From positions 1 through 17,863 of the forward strand of contig JBMDXK010000028.1 in assembly GCA_048594375.1 (NCBI GenBank): a DNA stretch of 17,863 nucleotides, written 5' to 3'. Origin of the DNA: JBMDXK01 sp048594375. Its GTDB lineage: Bacteria; Pseudomonadota; Alphaproteobacteria; Rhizobiales; Methylopilaceae. The notes below the pieces were generated by a model. The model was not told where the DNA came from, did not search any database, and worked only from the letters and a program-made list of their open reading frames with translations. Below, one piece after another: positions 6,428 through 13,600 of this stretch. A program made the position numbers and the translations under genes. Numbering within the stretch: the stretch's first letter is position 1; every line of letters begins with the position of its first letter.

Positions 6428-6451
6428 AAAAAAAAACCGCCCGAAAGGCGG
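6428..6451 (-). terminator. Intrinsic terminator after the tail-tip gene
   Basis: Read on the minus strand: CCGCC (6447-6451) pairs with GGCGG (6437-6441) around a 5-nt loop, followed by nine U (6428-6436). It lies between the tail-tip protein gene and the tail fibre gene, 12 nt before the fibre start. Confidence 0.82.
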
Positions 6452-6480
6452 CAGAAAAACATTCAGAAAAAGATTCAAGA

Positions 6481-9400
6481 TCAGCGCTTAACCCACTGAA
6501 CAACAAGGCTACGCGACTTAATAAACACGTTATGCACCTTGTATCTGCGCGTGCCGGAGCTATCCGGCTCAGTGTAGATCGGGCGGTATCGCGCTTGCAA
6601 AGTCCACGTCACATTACCGCCTGCGGCAAACGCATCACTTACCGTCACGCCGCGCCGCTCGGATGCCAGATCGCCGTTGCCATCAAACACCACAATGGGG
6701 TTAGCATCATCCAGTTCTGTTGAACTGCCACGAATGAGCCGCGTCTGGATAATGCCGGTTTTACTGAGAAACGCGCCGGAACTGTTGTATGTGAGATGCA
6801 CACCCACCTCACCGGCCACCTGAAACGAAAGAATGAACTTATTGAGTTGGCCGGATGGTGCAGCAGGTATGCCTGGTATCGTCACTTGAGATATATTCAC
6901 CCAAGGACCGACCGAACTAAAATTACCGCTGCTGTTTGGTGACAGTTGACTGAGGTAAGACGGCCATCCAGCTGGACGTATACCACCGACAAAAGTTTCC
7001 ATGGGGGTCACTGTAGATGCGTTTGAGCAGACATCAAACCGCACCCAGCTGTGCTGGCCGAGCGCAATCATGTTTGCAACATCAGTTTCACTGGAAAGCT
7101 TGACCGCAGATGTCTCAATCTGGTTGATGGCATCGTAATTGAACACATCAGCCGTCAGGTTTTTAATGTAGGCACTCTGGATGATTACATCGCCGCCCTC
7201 AACCACAAACGGCGCAACCCGCGATGTGCCGTTGAGGATTGTAAAGCTGGACGCACTGAAAACAGCGCGGGATGTGCCATTGCTCAAAAGCTCCAGCATC
7301 ATACCGGCGTTGGAACTAAATCCGCCACTAGAAGTCTGCCGCAGATACATGCCAAGCCGTGCAGACACCCCTGCAGGATTGCCGGTCATGGCCTCAATCT
7401 TGAACAACCCCTGCGCGGTTGCACCGTCTGCCTTTGCTTCAACAGCCGTCAATGCCGAAGCATCCGCTTTACCATTAAGCGCTGTCGAGACTGTTGTCTG
7501 GTAGCTGGTAAACACCGAAGCATCCAGCTTGCCACTGAGCGAGCTGTTAATGCCTGTAATTTGTCCAGCCTGCGCAGTTAGCGTGTTCTCCGCGTTTGCA
7601 ACCCGTGTTGTGAGTGTGGTTACAGCGTTTGCCGTTGCAGGAAGTCCAGTTGCAGGATCATTAACCTGTGAACTTAGATTTGTCAGTGCGGTGCCTTGGC
7701 TGGTGATAGTCCCTTCATTGGCTGTAACGCGGCTATCAAGCGCGGCAACTGTAGTGCTGTCTGCTTTACCAGCAATCGATGTATTGAGCGCTATTACATC
7801 ACGCGCTATTGCATCAAACGCTGATGCACGCGTTTCGCGTTCCAGCGTGATCGTTGCGTTGGTCTGATCAATTCGCGCCTGTATCTGCTCACGCAAGACT
7901 GTACGCGCTTCGTCTTGTCCGTCGCTGGTTTGCTTTACCGATGATTGCAGCTCCAACACTTGATACGAAAGCCGTGTTACATCATCATTGCTGCGCACGT
8001 CAGCGGTCAAACTGGAAAGATGCGTTGCCGTTGCGGTGATATCGCTTTCGCTCGCTGCCACACGCGTGGTCAGTGCATCCACAGCACCGGCGCTGGCTTT
8101 AGTATCGAGTTCCGCATCAAGTCCATCAACCGCATTGTTCAAACTTGTTAGCGCCGTGCCCTGTGAGGAAATTGTGCCTTCCGCAGCGTTCACACGGGTA
8201 TTGAGATCATTCACCGCCGATGCATCGGCTTTACCATCCAGCGTGGTATTAATCGCAATGATTGCCCCGCCCTGCGCGGCAATGTCATCTTCCGCTTCCG
8301 TGACGCGATTTGTTAGGGCTGCAACGGTGCTGCTGTTCGCCTTTGCGTCCAGAGCCGCATCCAGCGCTGTAATACTGTTTGCCTGCGCTTCCAGCTCTCC
8401 TTCTGCATCACTCACACGGCTTTCCAGCACATCAACCGCACTGCTATCCGCTTTGCCATCGAGCGAATTGCCAAGCGCTGTAATCGCTGCGCTTTGGCTT
8501 TCCAGTGTATCTTCCGTTTCCTCAACCCGCGTGGTCAGTGCAGCAACCGCCGTGCCGCTCGCCTTTGAAGGCAAGCCGGTATCAGGATCATTGAGTGCCG
8601 CAGATAAATCTGTAATCGCAGATCCTTGCGAAAGAATAGCGCCTTCCGCGGTGACAACACGCGCATCAAGCGCATTCAAAGCCGTGACAGTTGCCAGCCC
8701 TTCAAAATCCAGCGTGATGTTGTCAATCCGCTGGCCGAGCGCTTCATCCTCAGCAATCCGCGTAAGCCGTTCGCTGTTGAGCAAGGCGTTCGTATTGTTC
8801 AGACTGACCGTAAATGTAGCCACATCCCGTGCCACTGCTTCAACAGCACTGGCACGCACTTCACGCTCTGTGACAATCATGGCAACAGCATTGTTGACGC
8901 GCACGCCAAGCTGTTCACCCATAAAAATCCGCGCTTCAGTTTGCCGCCCATCCACAAGCTGCATACTCGCTTGCAAATTGCCGATCTGATACGCCATGAC
9001 TGTGATGTCATCCAGCGCTTGAACGTGCATACCTTGCTGCGAAGCAATCGCCCGCTTTGCCGGATCATTGCTTAGCGCCATGCGGATCAAGCCGAGATCT
9101 GCAGTGGTGCCTGTGCCAATCTGATTGACCAGATCAGACAGCGCATTCAAAGCACTATCAACTGAAATTATATCGCTGCTCAGGCTATCAATCTGCTCAA
9201 AGACATCATCAAAATTCGTATTGATCGCGCCAATCTCAGTGACGATCGCATCAATATCATCACGGTAACCGTCAAAAATGGCGCGCACATCATTATCGAA
9301 TGCTGCCCAGTCTATCCCTCCCGCTTCCACGCCCGCCGCTTTGTCGGCAGTTGTGGCATGTTCGGCAAGGGTTGCTTCCGGCACCACCTGTACGCCGGTT

Positions 9401-11247
9401 GGTTCGGCGCTGGTTATCCACGCTGTCCATTCGGTCGCGCGTGGCGGCTGTGTGATAATCGTGGCGCGGGCTTCATAGATCGCGTTCGCCTGAATGCCGT
9501 CCACCACAAGAGCAGTGCCTGCCTCTACATCCTGAAACCGCGCTTCAACCGCACGGGTATCATCCTCAATGCGGTATTCAATCACCACATCGGTTATTGT
9601 GGGATCTTCTGGCGGTGACCATGTAATCCGCAGCGCGGGACGCTTCACTTTGCCGGTAGCGACAATCTCCACCACATCCACATCAAGACCGGATACCGTT
9701 TCAATCAAGCCGCCTGTGCTTGGCAAATCCGCAGGCGTGGTGCCGTCCAGTTCATCAACCGTAGGGTTCCACGCATAAACAGAGCTATCAATCTCCCGCA
9801 AAGACAGGCTGATCTTGCCTTCGGGCGCCATGGAGCGGCCAACCACCCGCGCAATCCAGTTACCATAGCGACCACTCTGCCGCACAATCCAGTCACCGGC
9901 ATCAAGTGGACGGAACTTCACGCCGACCACAATATCCTCGGTACGCTGCAACCGCGCCTGCCTGCGCACAATCTCGGCAATCCGCTGCCCTTGCGTGCCG
10001 GACGATACCCCACCCAACGTCAAATCCGTGCCGTAGCGCTGCCCACCATCTTCCAGCTCCGCAGCACTGGATGTACGCGGCGGAAACGATGCCAGCTCCC
10101 ACATTTGCGTGGGATCTGCAAACTGGCCGAACACCGCATTCACCAGCTCCGAACGCGTCAGGCTGCCGGAATAGCTCCACGGTTCACCAATCACAAGATC
10201 GCCATCGGTAACGGTCATCACCGGCGATTGTGCCACGCCAGCAATCGGCGCAAATTCGCCCACGCGCTCCAGCAGATCACCGGCCATGGCTTGCAATACC
10301 GGCGTGATGTTTTCTGCGTGTGCCGCATCGTCCGAAAGCGTGCCGCCAAACCGATAGCGCTTTTCTGTACCGCCTGCTTTTAGAGAAACATTTTCATCAC
10401 AGGCATTGGCCGCAGCCGTAAATAAAGCATGGTCAAGGTCTTCTGCCGCCACGCCTTCGCCCATTACCCGCTGGCCTTGCACAACAAGGCCGCGCTGATA
10501 ATTGTAGAGAATGACCGCCGGATTATCTGACCATTCATAGGTCGCAGCATTGCCCCAACGGTGCGCACCCACGCCGCCATTGGTGCTGTCTTTACGCCAA
10601 TCATAAAGCCTCAAACCGCGCAGCTGGAACCGGAATTGCGGAATGGAGCTGAATATCTTTTCATGGAATTGCAGCGTGATGGATACATAGCATACGCCGC
10701 GCCCCCGATGGTTGTTTGTCCAGCGTCCGGAAGGGTTCGCATGTGTCACCAGCTGTGAGTCAGCCGCCTGATTATCCGCGCCGTTGAAGAACCGCACCCA
10801 ACCATAATAACGACCTGTTTTAGAGAAGAAAAACTTCTCCATGGGCTGGCCAAGCGCAACTGCAGCTTTAAGCTCTGTTTCCTCACCATCCACCCAGACT
10901 TTTTCAAGTGCATCACACGCGCCGCCATCTGAAAGCACATAAACCAGCTGCAAGAAGCCGTTGCGGGGGCCATAGGTGTTGAAATATGCAAGATGCCCCT
11001 CGGTTGCCGTGCGCCCGAACACCGCTGCGCGTGGAACATTGCCACCGGTTTTAAGGTTGAGCTGCAAGCCGTTACTCACCGGCTTTTTAGCCAGTGCGCC
11101 GCTTAGCAGTTGTGCGCCAACCGAAAGCCCGATTGAAAGCACAGCCTTACCAATCGCGCCAAGGCCAGCCACGAACGCAGACGCGCCCGATACCGCTGTA
11201 CCAATGGCACCGGCCACAGCCGCAATTGCGGCACCCACAGGAGGCAT
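6481..11247 (-). CDS. Tail tip attachment / host specificity protein (lambda J-like)
   Basis: 1588 aa. The ATG at 11247 lies one base after the preceding stop codon, with GGAG upstream. Parts: a hydrophobic Ala/Gly-rich N terminus (1-55); a conserved tail-hub region (about 60-520; LQLNLKTGGNVPRAAVFGRT near its start); a fibronectin type III-like domain (about 525-615); a long helical section with two copies of an ~85-residue module (about 740-815 and 1085-1155) and several 37-residue repeats (about 853-1270); then a C-terminal DUF1983-like part (GGDVIIQSAYIKNLTADV) and a beta-rich end that probably forms the receptor-facing tip. It is longer than lambda J (1132 aa), mainly through the repeats. 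It is the last gene of the tight M-L-K-J-like block and forms the central tail fibre. Confidence 0.92.
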   Translation of the reverse strand: MPPVGAAIAAVAGAIGTAVSGASAFVAGLGAIGKAVLSIGLSVGAQLLSGALAKKPVSNGLQLNLKTGGNVPRAAVFGRTATEGHLAYFNTYGPRNGFLQLVYVLSDGGACDALEKVWVDGEETELKAAVALGQPMEKFFFSKTGRYYGWVRFFNGADNQAADSQLVTHANPSGRWTNNHRGRGVCYVSITLQFHEKIFSSIPQFRFQLRGLRLYDWRKDSTNGGVGAHRWGNAATYEWSDNPAVILYNYQRGLVVQGQRVMGEGVAAEDLDHALFTAAANACDENVSLKAGGTEKRYRFGGTLSDDAAHAENITPVLQAMAGDLLERVGEFAPIAGVAQSPVMTVTDGDLVIGEPWSYSGSLTRSELVNAVFGQFADPTQMWELASFPPRTSSAAELEDGGQRYGTDLTLGGVSSGTQGQRIAEIVRRQARLQRTEDIVVGVKFRPLDAGDWIVRQSGRYGNWIARVVGRSMAPEGKISLSLREIDSSVYAWNPTVDELDGTTPADLPSTGGLIETVSGLDVDVVEIVATGKVKRPALRITWSPPEDPTITDVVIEYRIEDDTRAVEARFQDVEAGTALVVDGIQANAIYEARATIITQPPRATEWTAWITSAEPTGVQVVPEATLAEHATTADKAAGVEAGGIDWAAFDNDVRAIFDGYRDDIDAIVTEIGAINTNFDDVFEQIDSLSSDIISVDSALNALSDLVNQIGTGTTADLGLIRMALSNDPAKRAIASQQGMHVQALDDITVMAYQIGNLQASMQLVDGRQTEARIFMGEQLGVRVNNAVAMIVTEREVRASAVEAVARDVATFTVSLNNTNALLNSERLTRIAEDEALGQRIDNITLDFEGLATVTALNALDARVVTAEGAILSQGSAITDLSAALNDPDTGLPSKASGTAVAALTTRVEETEDTLESQSAAITALGNSLDGKADSSAVDVLESRVSDAEGELEAQANSITALDAALDAKANSSTVAALTNRVTEAEDDIAAQGGAIIAINTTLDGKADASAVNDLNTRVNAAEGTISSQGTALTSLNNAVDGLDAELDTKASAGAVDALTTRVAASESDITATATHLSSLTADVRSNDDVTRLSYQVLELQSSVKQTSDGQDEARTVLREQIQARIDQTNATITLERETRASAFDAIARDVIALNTSIAGKADSTTVAALDSRVTANEGTITSQGTALTNLSSQVNDPATGLPATANAVTTLTTRVANAENTLTAQAGQITGINSSLSGKLDASVFTSYQTTVSTALNGKADASALTAVEAKADGATAQGLFKIEAMTGNPAGVSARLGMYLRQTSSGGFSSNAGMMLELLSNGTSRAVFSASSFTILNGTSRVAPFVVEGGDVIIQSAYIKNLTADVFNYDAINQIETSAVKLSSETDVANMIALGQHSWVRFDVCSNASTVTPMETFVGGIRPAGWPSYLSQLSPNSSGNFSSVGPWVNISQVTIPGIPAAPSGQLNKFILSFQVAGEVGVHLTYNSSGAFLSKTGIIQTRLIRGSSTELDDANPIVVFDGNGDLASERRGVTVSDAFAAGGNVTWTLQARYRPIYTEPDSSGTRRYKVHNVFIKSRSLVVQWVKR
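7430..8690 (-). repeat. Tandem 37-residue coiled-coil repeats inside the tail-tip gene
   Basis: The encoded unit reads roughly A/T-V-x-x-L-x-x-R-V-x-x-A-E-x-x-I-x-x-Q-x-x-A-I-x-x-L, then a linker ending D-G-K-A-D-S-S. Three consecutive units are exactly 37 residues (111 bp); others carry insertions (e.g. N-D-P-x-T-G-L-P). About eight degenerate copies are seen. The heptad-like spacing suggests a trimeric coiled coil with regular turns, whose copy number may set fibre length. Confidence 0.8.
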
Positions 11248-11248
11248 A

Positions 11249-11668
11249 TTATTCTCCGACTTTTATGGCAAACAGCGCGGCATCACGCGGATAGATACAC
11301 ATGCCGCCCGAAGTCATGGCGTGGATCGCGCCACCATCCAGCACCGCAAGGCTGCGCTGGCCGTTTTCCAGCAGCACAACAATGTCACCGCGCCGGGCAA
11401 ACGGCAGTTCTATTGTTTCAGGAAAAGTGGCCTGAAAAGCATCCACCACATCGACAAAGCCAGCCCGTTTCAACGCCCGTGCAGCGCCGCGTTCGGTCGT
11501 GTACCGGCCACGGAAAGCTTTTGCAGCGTCAATGCCGGTGATGGCCAGCGCCACGTCCGATGCAAACATGCCGCAATCGGACACACCCCACACAAACCCG
11601 CGCAGGCGGTGGCCTTCCAGCACAGAAGCCATCGCTTCCGGCCAGTCATCTTTTCTGAAATTCATCAT
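11249..11668 (-). CDS. NlpC/P60-like tail assembly protein (lambda K-like, DUF6950-type)
   Basis: 139 aa. Candidate starts are the adjacent ATGs at 11668 and 11665. The segment FVWGVSDCGMFASDVA places Cys32 in the typical N-terminal helix of NlpC/P60-like cysteine peptidases, ARRGDIVVLL matches the strand before the catalytic His, and His116 (GGAIHAMTS) is the probable partner. The family is placed from recall and gene order: in many siphoviruses a small peptidase-like protein lies immediately before the J gene and takes part in tail-tip assembly or peptidoglycan penetration. It sits 6 nt after the previous gene and 1 nt before the tail-tip gene. The short length means only the minimal domain is present, without the Mov34/JAB half of lambda K. 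Confidence 0.78.
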   Translation of the reverse strand: MMNFRKDDWPEAMASVLEGHRLRGFVWGVSDCGMFASDVALAITGIDAAKAFRGRYTTERGAARALKRAGFVDVVDAFQATFPETIELPFARRGDIVVLLENGQRSLAVLDGGAIHAMTSGGMCIYPRDAALFAIKVGE

Positions 11669-11674
11669 GAAAAC

Positions 11675-12295
11675 CTATTGAAAAATACCCAGCTGCCCCA
11701 AGCCCTTTTGCGGCTTATTGGCATTCCTGCCCCAAACCATTTCCTGATTGGCCGCGACAGCCACATGCTCGAAAAACCCGTCATTGCCATCAATCTTTTT
11801 CTGGTCAAGATCGGCGCGGGTACGGTAGCCGGTGCGCGAATGATCCAGCGATTTGCTCTCACAATGCATTTCCAGCACCGCGCCGCCGTCCGCTTGCAAA
11901 GTATGCATGAAACGGTCAATGTAGCCGCGATACACCCGCTCGACACCCAGCACATCCCGCGTATCCACGTGCGTATAAAGCGTGGACAAAGTGACAGGAC
12001 GCTGGCGGTATTGCTCTTGTTCGATGGTTGCCAGCACATCCGGCGTTAGCGCACTGTTTGCGATGGCAGTTAGTTTGAACACCAGTGCCGAAGCCGAAAG
12101 ATCGGTTGCGCTGGAAATGGCATCCACTTCAATCAGCTGACCCGCACCGATATAAACCTGGCCGGACACGCTAATGCTGCCCAAGCCTGTCCAGAAGCCA
12201 TATTTTCCAGAAGGCAGATCAATCAGCAACAGGCCGCGCTCAACCAGCTTGCCACTTTGCAAAGCGGCAATGACAGCAGACGAATAACTGCGCAT
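11675..12295 (-). CDS. Tail tip protein (lambda L-like position)
   Basis: 206 aa. The start at 12295 lies one base after the preceding stop codon. I recognise this as a conserved siphovirus tail protein by position and character: a short N-terminal helix (MRSYSSAVIAALQSGKLVERGLLL), then beta-rich sequence with phrases such as FWTGLGSISVSGQVYIGAG and RVYRGYIDRFM, and a C-terminal part recalling DUF2163-type baseplate proteins. It has no enzymatic motif. In this gene order (tape measure, M-like, this, peptidase-like, J-like) the product should belong to the tail-tip/baseplate ring. No cysteine cluster typical of lambda L was found, so homology to L itself is not claimed. Confidence 0.7.
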   Translation of the reverse strand: MRSYSSAVIAALQSGKLVERGLLLIDLPSGKYGFWTGLGSISVSGQVYIGAGQLIEVDAISSATDLSASALVFKLTAIANSALTPDVLATIEQEQYRQRPVTLSTLYTHVDTRDVLGVERVYRGYIDRFMHTLQADGGAVLEMHCESKSLDHSRTGYRTRADLDQKKIDGNDGFFEHVAVAANQEMVWGRNANKPQKGLGQLGIFQ

Positions 12296-12296
12296 G

Positions 12297-12956
12297 TCAG
12301 ATCACTTTCTGGATGCCTGAAAATGAAAACGGATCAAGATTGATCTGCACAACAAAAGACCGGCTGTTTTGGTCAATGGTCATCCGGCATTTTGGTTTTG
12401 CAAAATTAGCCTGTGCCGCTGTGGTAAAAACATTGGTCAGAATGGCAGGTTCAACCGTCAATGTTGCAGCGCCCCCAGCATCGCCGGTCACATCCTCTTG
12501 GATTTCATGGAGGCCATACTGCACAACACCGCCAACCGTTTGCGTCAGCCCTACCAGATCACCGGCGCGAAGCTGGAAATTTGCAGGCAGACCGGAAAGT
12601 GAAAGCGTGTGGCCTGTCCGCGCGGTCACGGTTGCGGTGCCGGGGAACGCGCCACCCGCAGCGCGGTTGATACCGGCAAAACCGGAAGCATATTCAATCG
12701 GGAAGCACCGGCTCATATCATAGCCGAGAAAGTCTTCCAGACCGCCGCGCAATGAATTGAACCACGCAGCAAACGCCTGCGCATCACGGCGGCGCATGGG
12801 TCGCGTGGTAAACTCAGCCCACCACCGGCTTTCAGCCAGATCAATCACATCTGTTGCACCACCGGCAAGCTGATTTTGCGCCATGAACCGCCGCAGCTCA
12901 AACCGGATTGAACTCATGCCAATGACCGGCAATTCCCGCGGATAAGTAATTGCCAT
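12297..12956 (-). CDS. Minor tail / distal tail protein (lambda M-like position)
   Basis: 219 aa. First gene of the tail-tip block after the tape measure. Its N terminus (FELRRFMAQNQLAGGATDVIDLAESRWWAEFTTRPM) and the following RRDAQAFAAWFNSLRGGLEDFLGYD are typical, from recall, of phage tail proteins that build the ring linking tube and tip. The rest is beta-rich and ends SFVVQINLDPFSFSG. No enzymatic motif. An intrinsic terminator ends 18 nt upstream of the ATG and no strong Shine-Dalgarno is seen, so expression must rely on read-through or a promoter in the short upstream gap. The following gene starts one base after its stop. Confidence 0.75.
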   Translation of the reverse strand: MAITYPRELPVIGMSSIRFELRRFMAQNQLAGGATDVIDLAESRWWAEFTTRPMRRRDAQAFAAWFNSLRGGLEDFLGYDMSRCFPIEYASGFAGINRAAGGAFPGTATVTARTGHTLSLSGLPANFQLRAGDLVGLTQTVGGVVQYGLHEIQEDVTGDAGGAATLTVEPAILTNVFTTAAQANFAKPKCRMTIDQNSRSFVVQINLDPFSFSGIQKVI

Positions 12957-12973
12957 ACAGTCACTCGCTCAAT

Positions 12974-12993
12974 AAAAAAAACGCCGAAGCGCT
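12974..12993 (-). terminator. Intrinsic terminator upstream of the tail-tip block
   Basis: Read on the minus strand: a stem closed by a C(UUCG)G tetraloop (12989-12993 paired with 12980-12984, including a G-U pair and a terminal A-U pair), running into eight U (12974-12981). It is placed between the plus-strand moron promoter and the start of the M-like gene. Confidence 0.72.
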
Positions 12994-13008
12994 CTGGGAT
13001 GATGAAAA

Positions 13009-13053
13009 TGGACTCGACTAATGGTTGAGACTCAGTTTTTGATACGTTTTTTA
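13009..13053 (+). promoter_or_regulatory. Moron promoter, copy A of a 45-bp repeat
   Basis: This 45-bp sequence starts TGGACTCGACTAA and ends in six T plus A. It differs from 15968-16012 at a single base (T/A at 13022). It contains TTGAGA (13025-13030), a plausible -35, and ends in a T/A-rich stretch (TTTTAA, 13049-13054) about 18 nt downstream that could be the -10. The pentamer GACTC occurs twice 18 bp apart (13011 and 13029), suggesting a regulator site over the -35. It precedes the plus-strand gene at 13073. Confidence 0.7.
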
Positions 13054-13072
13054 ATAATCATGGAGGGGTCAA

Positions 13073-13279
13073 ATGAACGAAATTGGAAATCCTGTATTTA
13101 GTTACGTAGGAGATGGCGACAAACGTCTGGTTATGATAAATTTCAAAAGTAGTCATTCCCAAGGGGTGAAAGTTACTTTTAAAGACCCCGAACGTCCCGA
13201 TGAGACGAACGCACAAGAAACTGAAAGGTTGAAGCAAATTGCAAAACCTATCCTTCAAGCCGCAATTGATAGCCTTTAA
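13073..13279 (+). CDS. Moron protein of unknown function, 68 aa
   Basis: The ATG at 13073 is preceded by a strong GGAGGGG Shine-Dalgarno and by promoter copy A. I do not recognise the protein. It has a short beta-rich N-terminal half (GNPVFSYVGDGDKRLVMINF, then VKVTF) and a C-terminal amphipathic helix (about 47-67), with no membrane segment, signal or cysteine. It is transcribed against the surrounding tail genes. Its TAA ends one base before the convergent gene's stop, so it occupies a neat cassette. Small soluble phage proteins under their own promoter in late regions are often lysogeny-expressed accessory factors (anti-defence, exclusion). That is inference from position, not homology. 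Confidence 0.8.
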   Translation: MNEIGNPVFSYVGDGDKRLVMINFKSSHSQGVKVTFKDPERPDETNAQETERLKQIAKPILQAAIDSL

Positions 13280-13519
13280 TTATCCCACCCGCATATCAAG
13301 TGAGGAAATTTCACATTCAGCCATTGTTAAGCGTGGCTGGATGTCATCAAGAGCGTCTGTTAAGACCTCATTCTGCTCCTCCAGCTCTGTAACGCGCTGT
13401 GACAGAATGTTTATCTGCGGCTGCCATATGTAATTTCCCCTCAGTGCAGCCCAAAGAATTATAGCTGCACCCAAGGCATTTATAGATGTTGTTACAATTA
13501 AAAACACAGGCAAGTCCAT
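13280..13519 (-). CDS. Small membrane coiled-coil protein, 79 aa
   Basis: The ATG at 13519 has GGAG eight bases upstream. One N-terminal membrane helix (about residues 5-26, VFLIVTTSINALGAAIILWA) is followed by a soluble heptad-patterned helix (about 36-70, INILSQRVTELEEQNEVLTDAL). It sits downstream of the tape measure and is separated from it by a terminator. Its stop abuts the stop of the convergent plus-strand moron gene. Layout matches the larger gene at 2988-3431. I recognise no family. Possibilities are a holin-type or membrane-associated tail/injection factor. Confidence that it is a real gene is good; its function is open. Confidence 0.7.
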   Translation of the reverse strand: MDLPVFLIVTTSINALGAAIILWAALRGNYIWQPQINILSQRVTELEEQNEVLTDALDDIQPRLTMAECEISSLDMRVG

Positions 13520-13555
13520 TTTAAAATCTCCATATTTTCAGTTGTTTTCAGGCAT

Positions 13556-13578
13556 AAAAAAAGAGCGCTCCCGCGCCC
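13556..13578 (-). terminator. Intrinsic terminator after the tape measure gene
   Basis: Read on the minus strand: GGGCGC (13573-13578) pairs with GCGCTC (13563-13568; one G-U) around a GGGA tetraloop, followed by seven U (13556-13562). It lies 23 nt beyond the tape measure stop codon. Confidence 0.85.
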
Positions 13579-13600
13579 GTTGAAACCGTATCAAACCGCC

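Noticed and set aside
7988..8989. 333-codon plus-strand open frame antisense to the tail-tip gene
   Set aside because: It lies opposite the repeat region of the J-like gene; its Ser/Ala/Val-rich, low-complexity product reflects the repeated codons on the other strand, and no ribosome-binding site or protein-like domain was seen.
10976..12049. 357-codon plus-strand open frame antisense to three tail genes
   Set aside because: It crosses the junctions of three well-supported minus-strand genes and its product is rich in Pro/His/Ala/Arg without recognisable motifs; it is a shadow frame.
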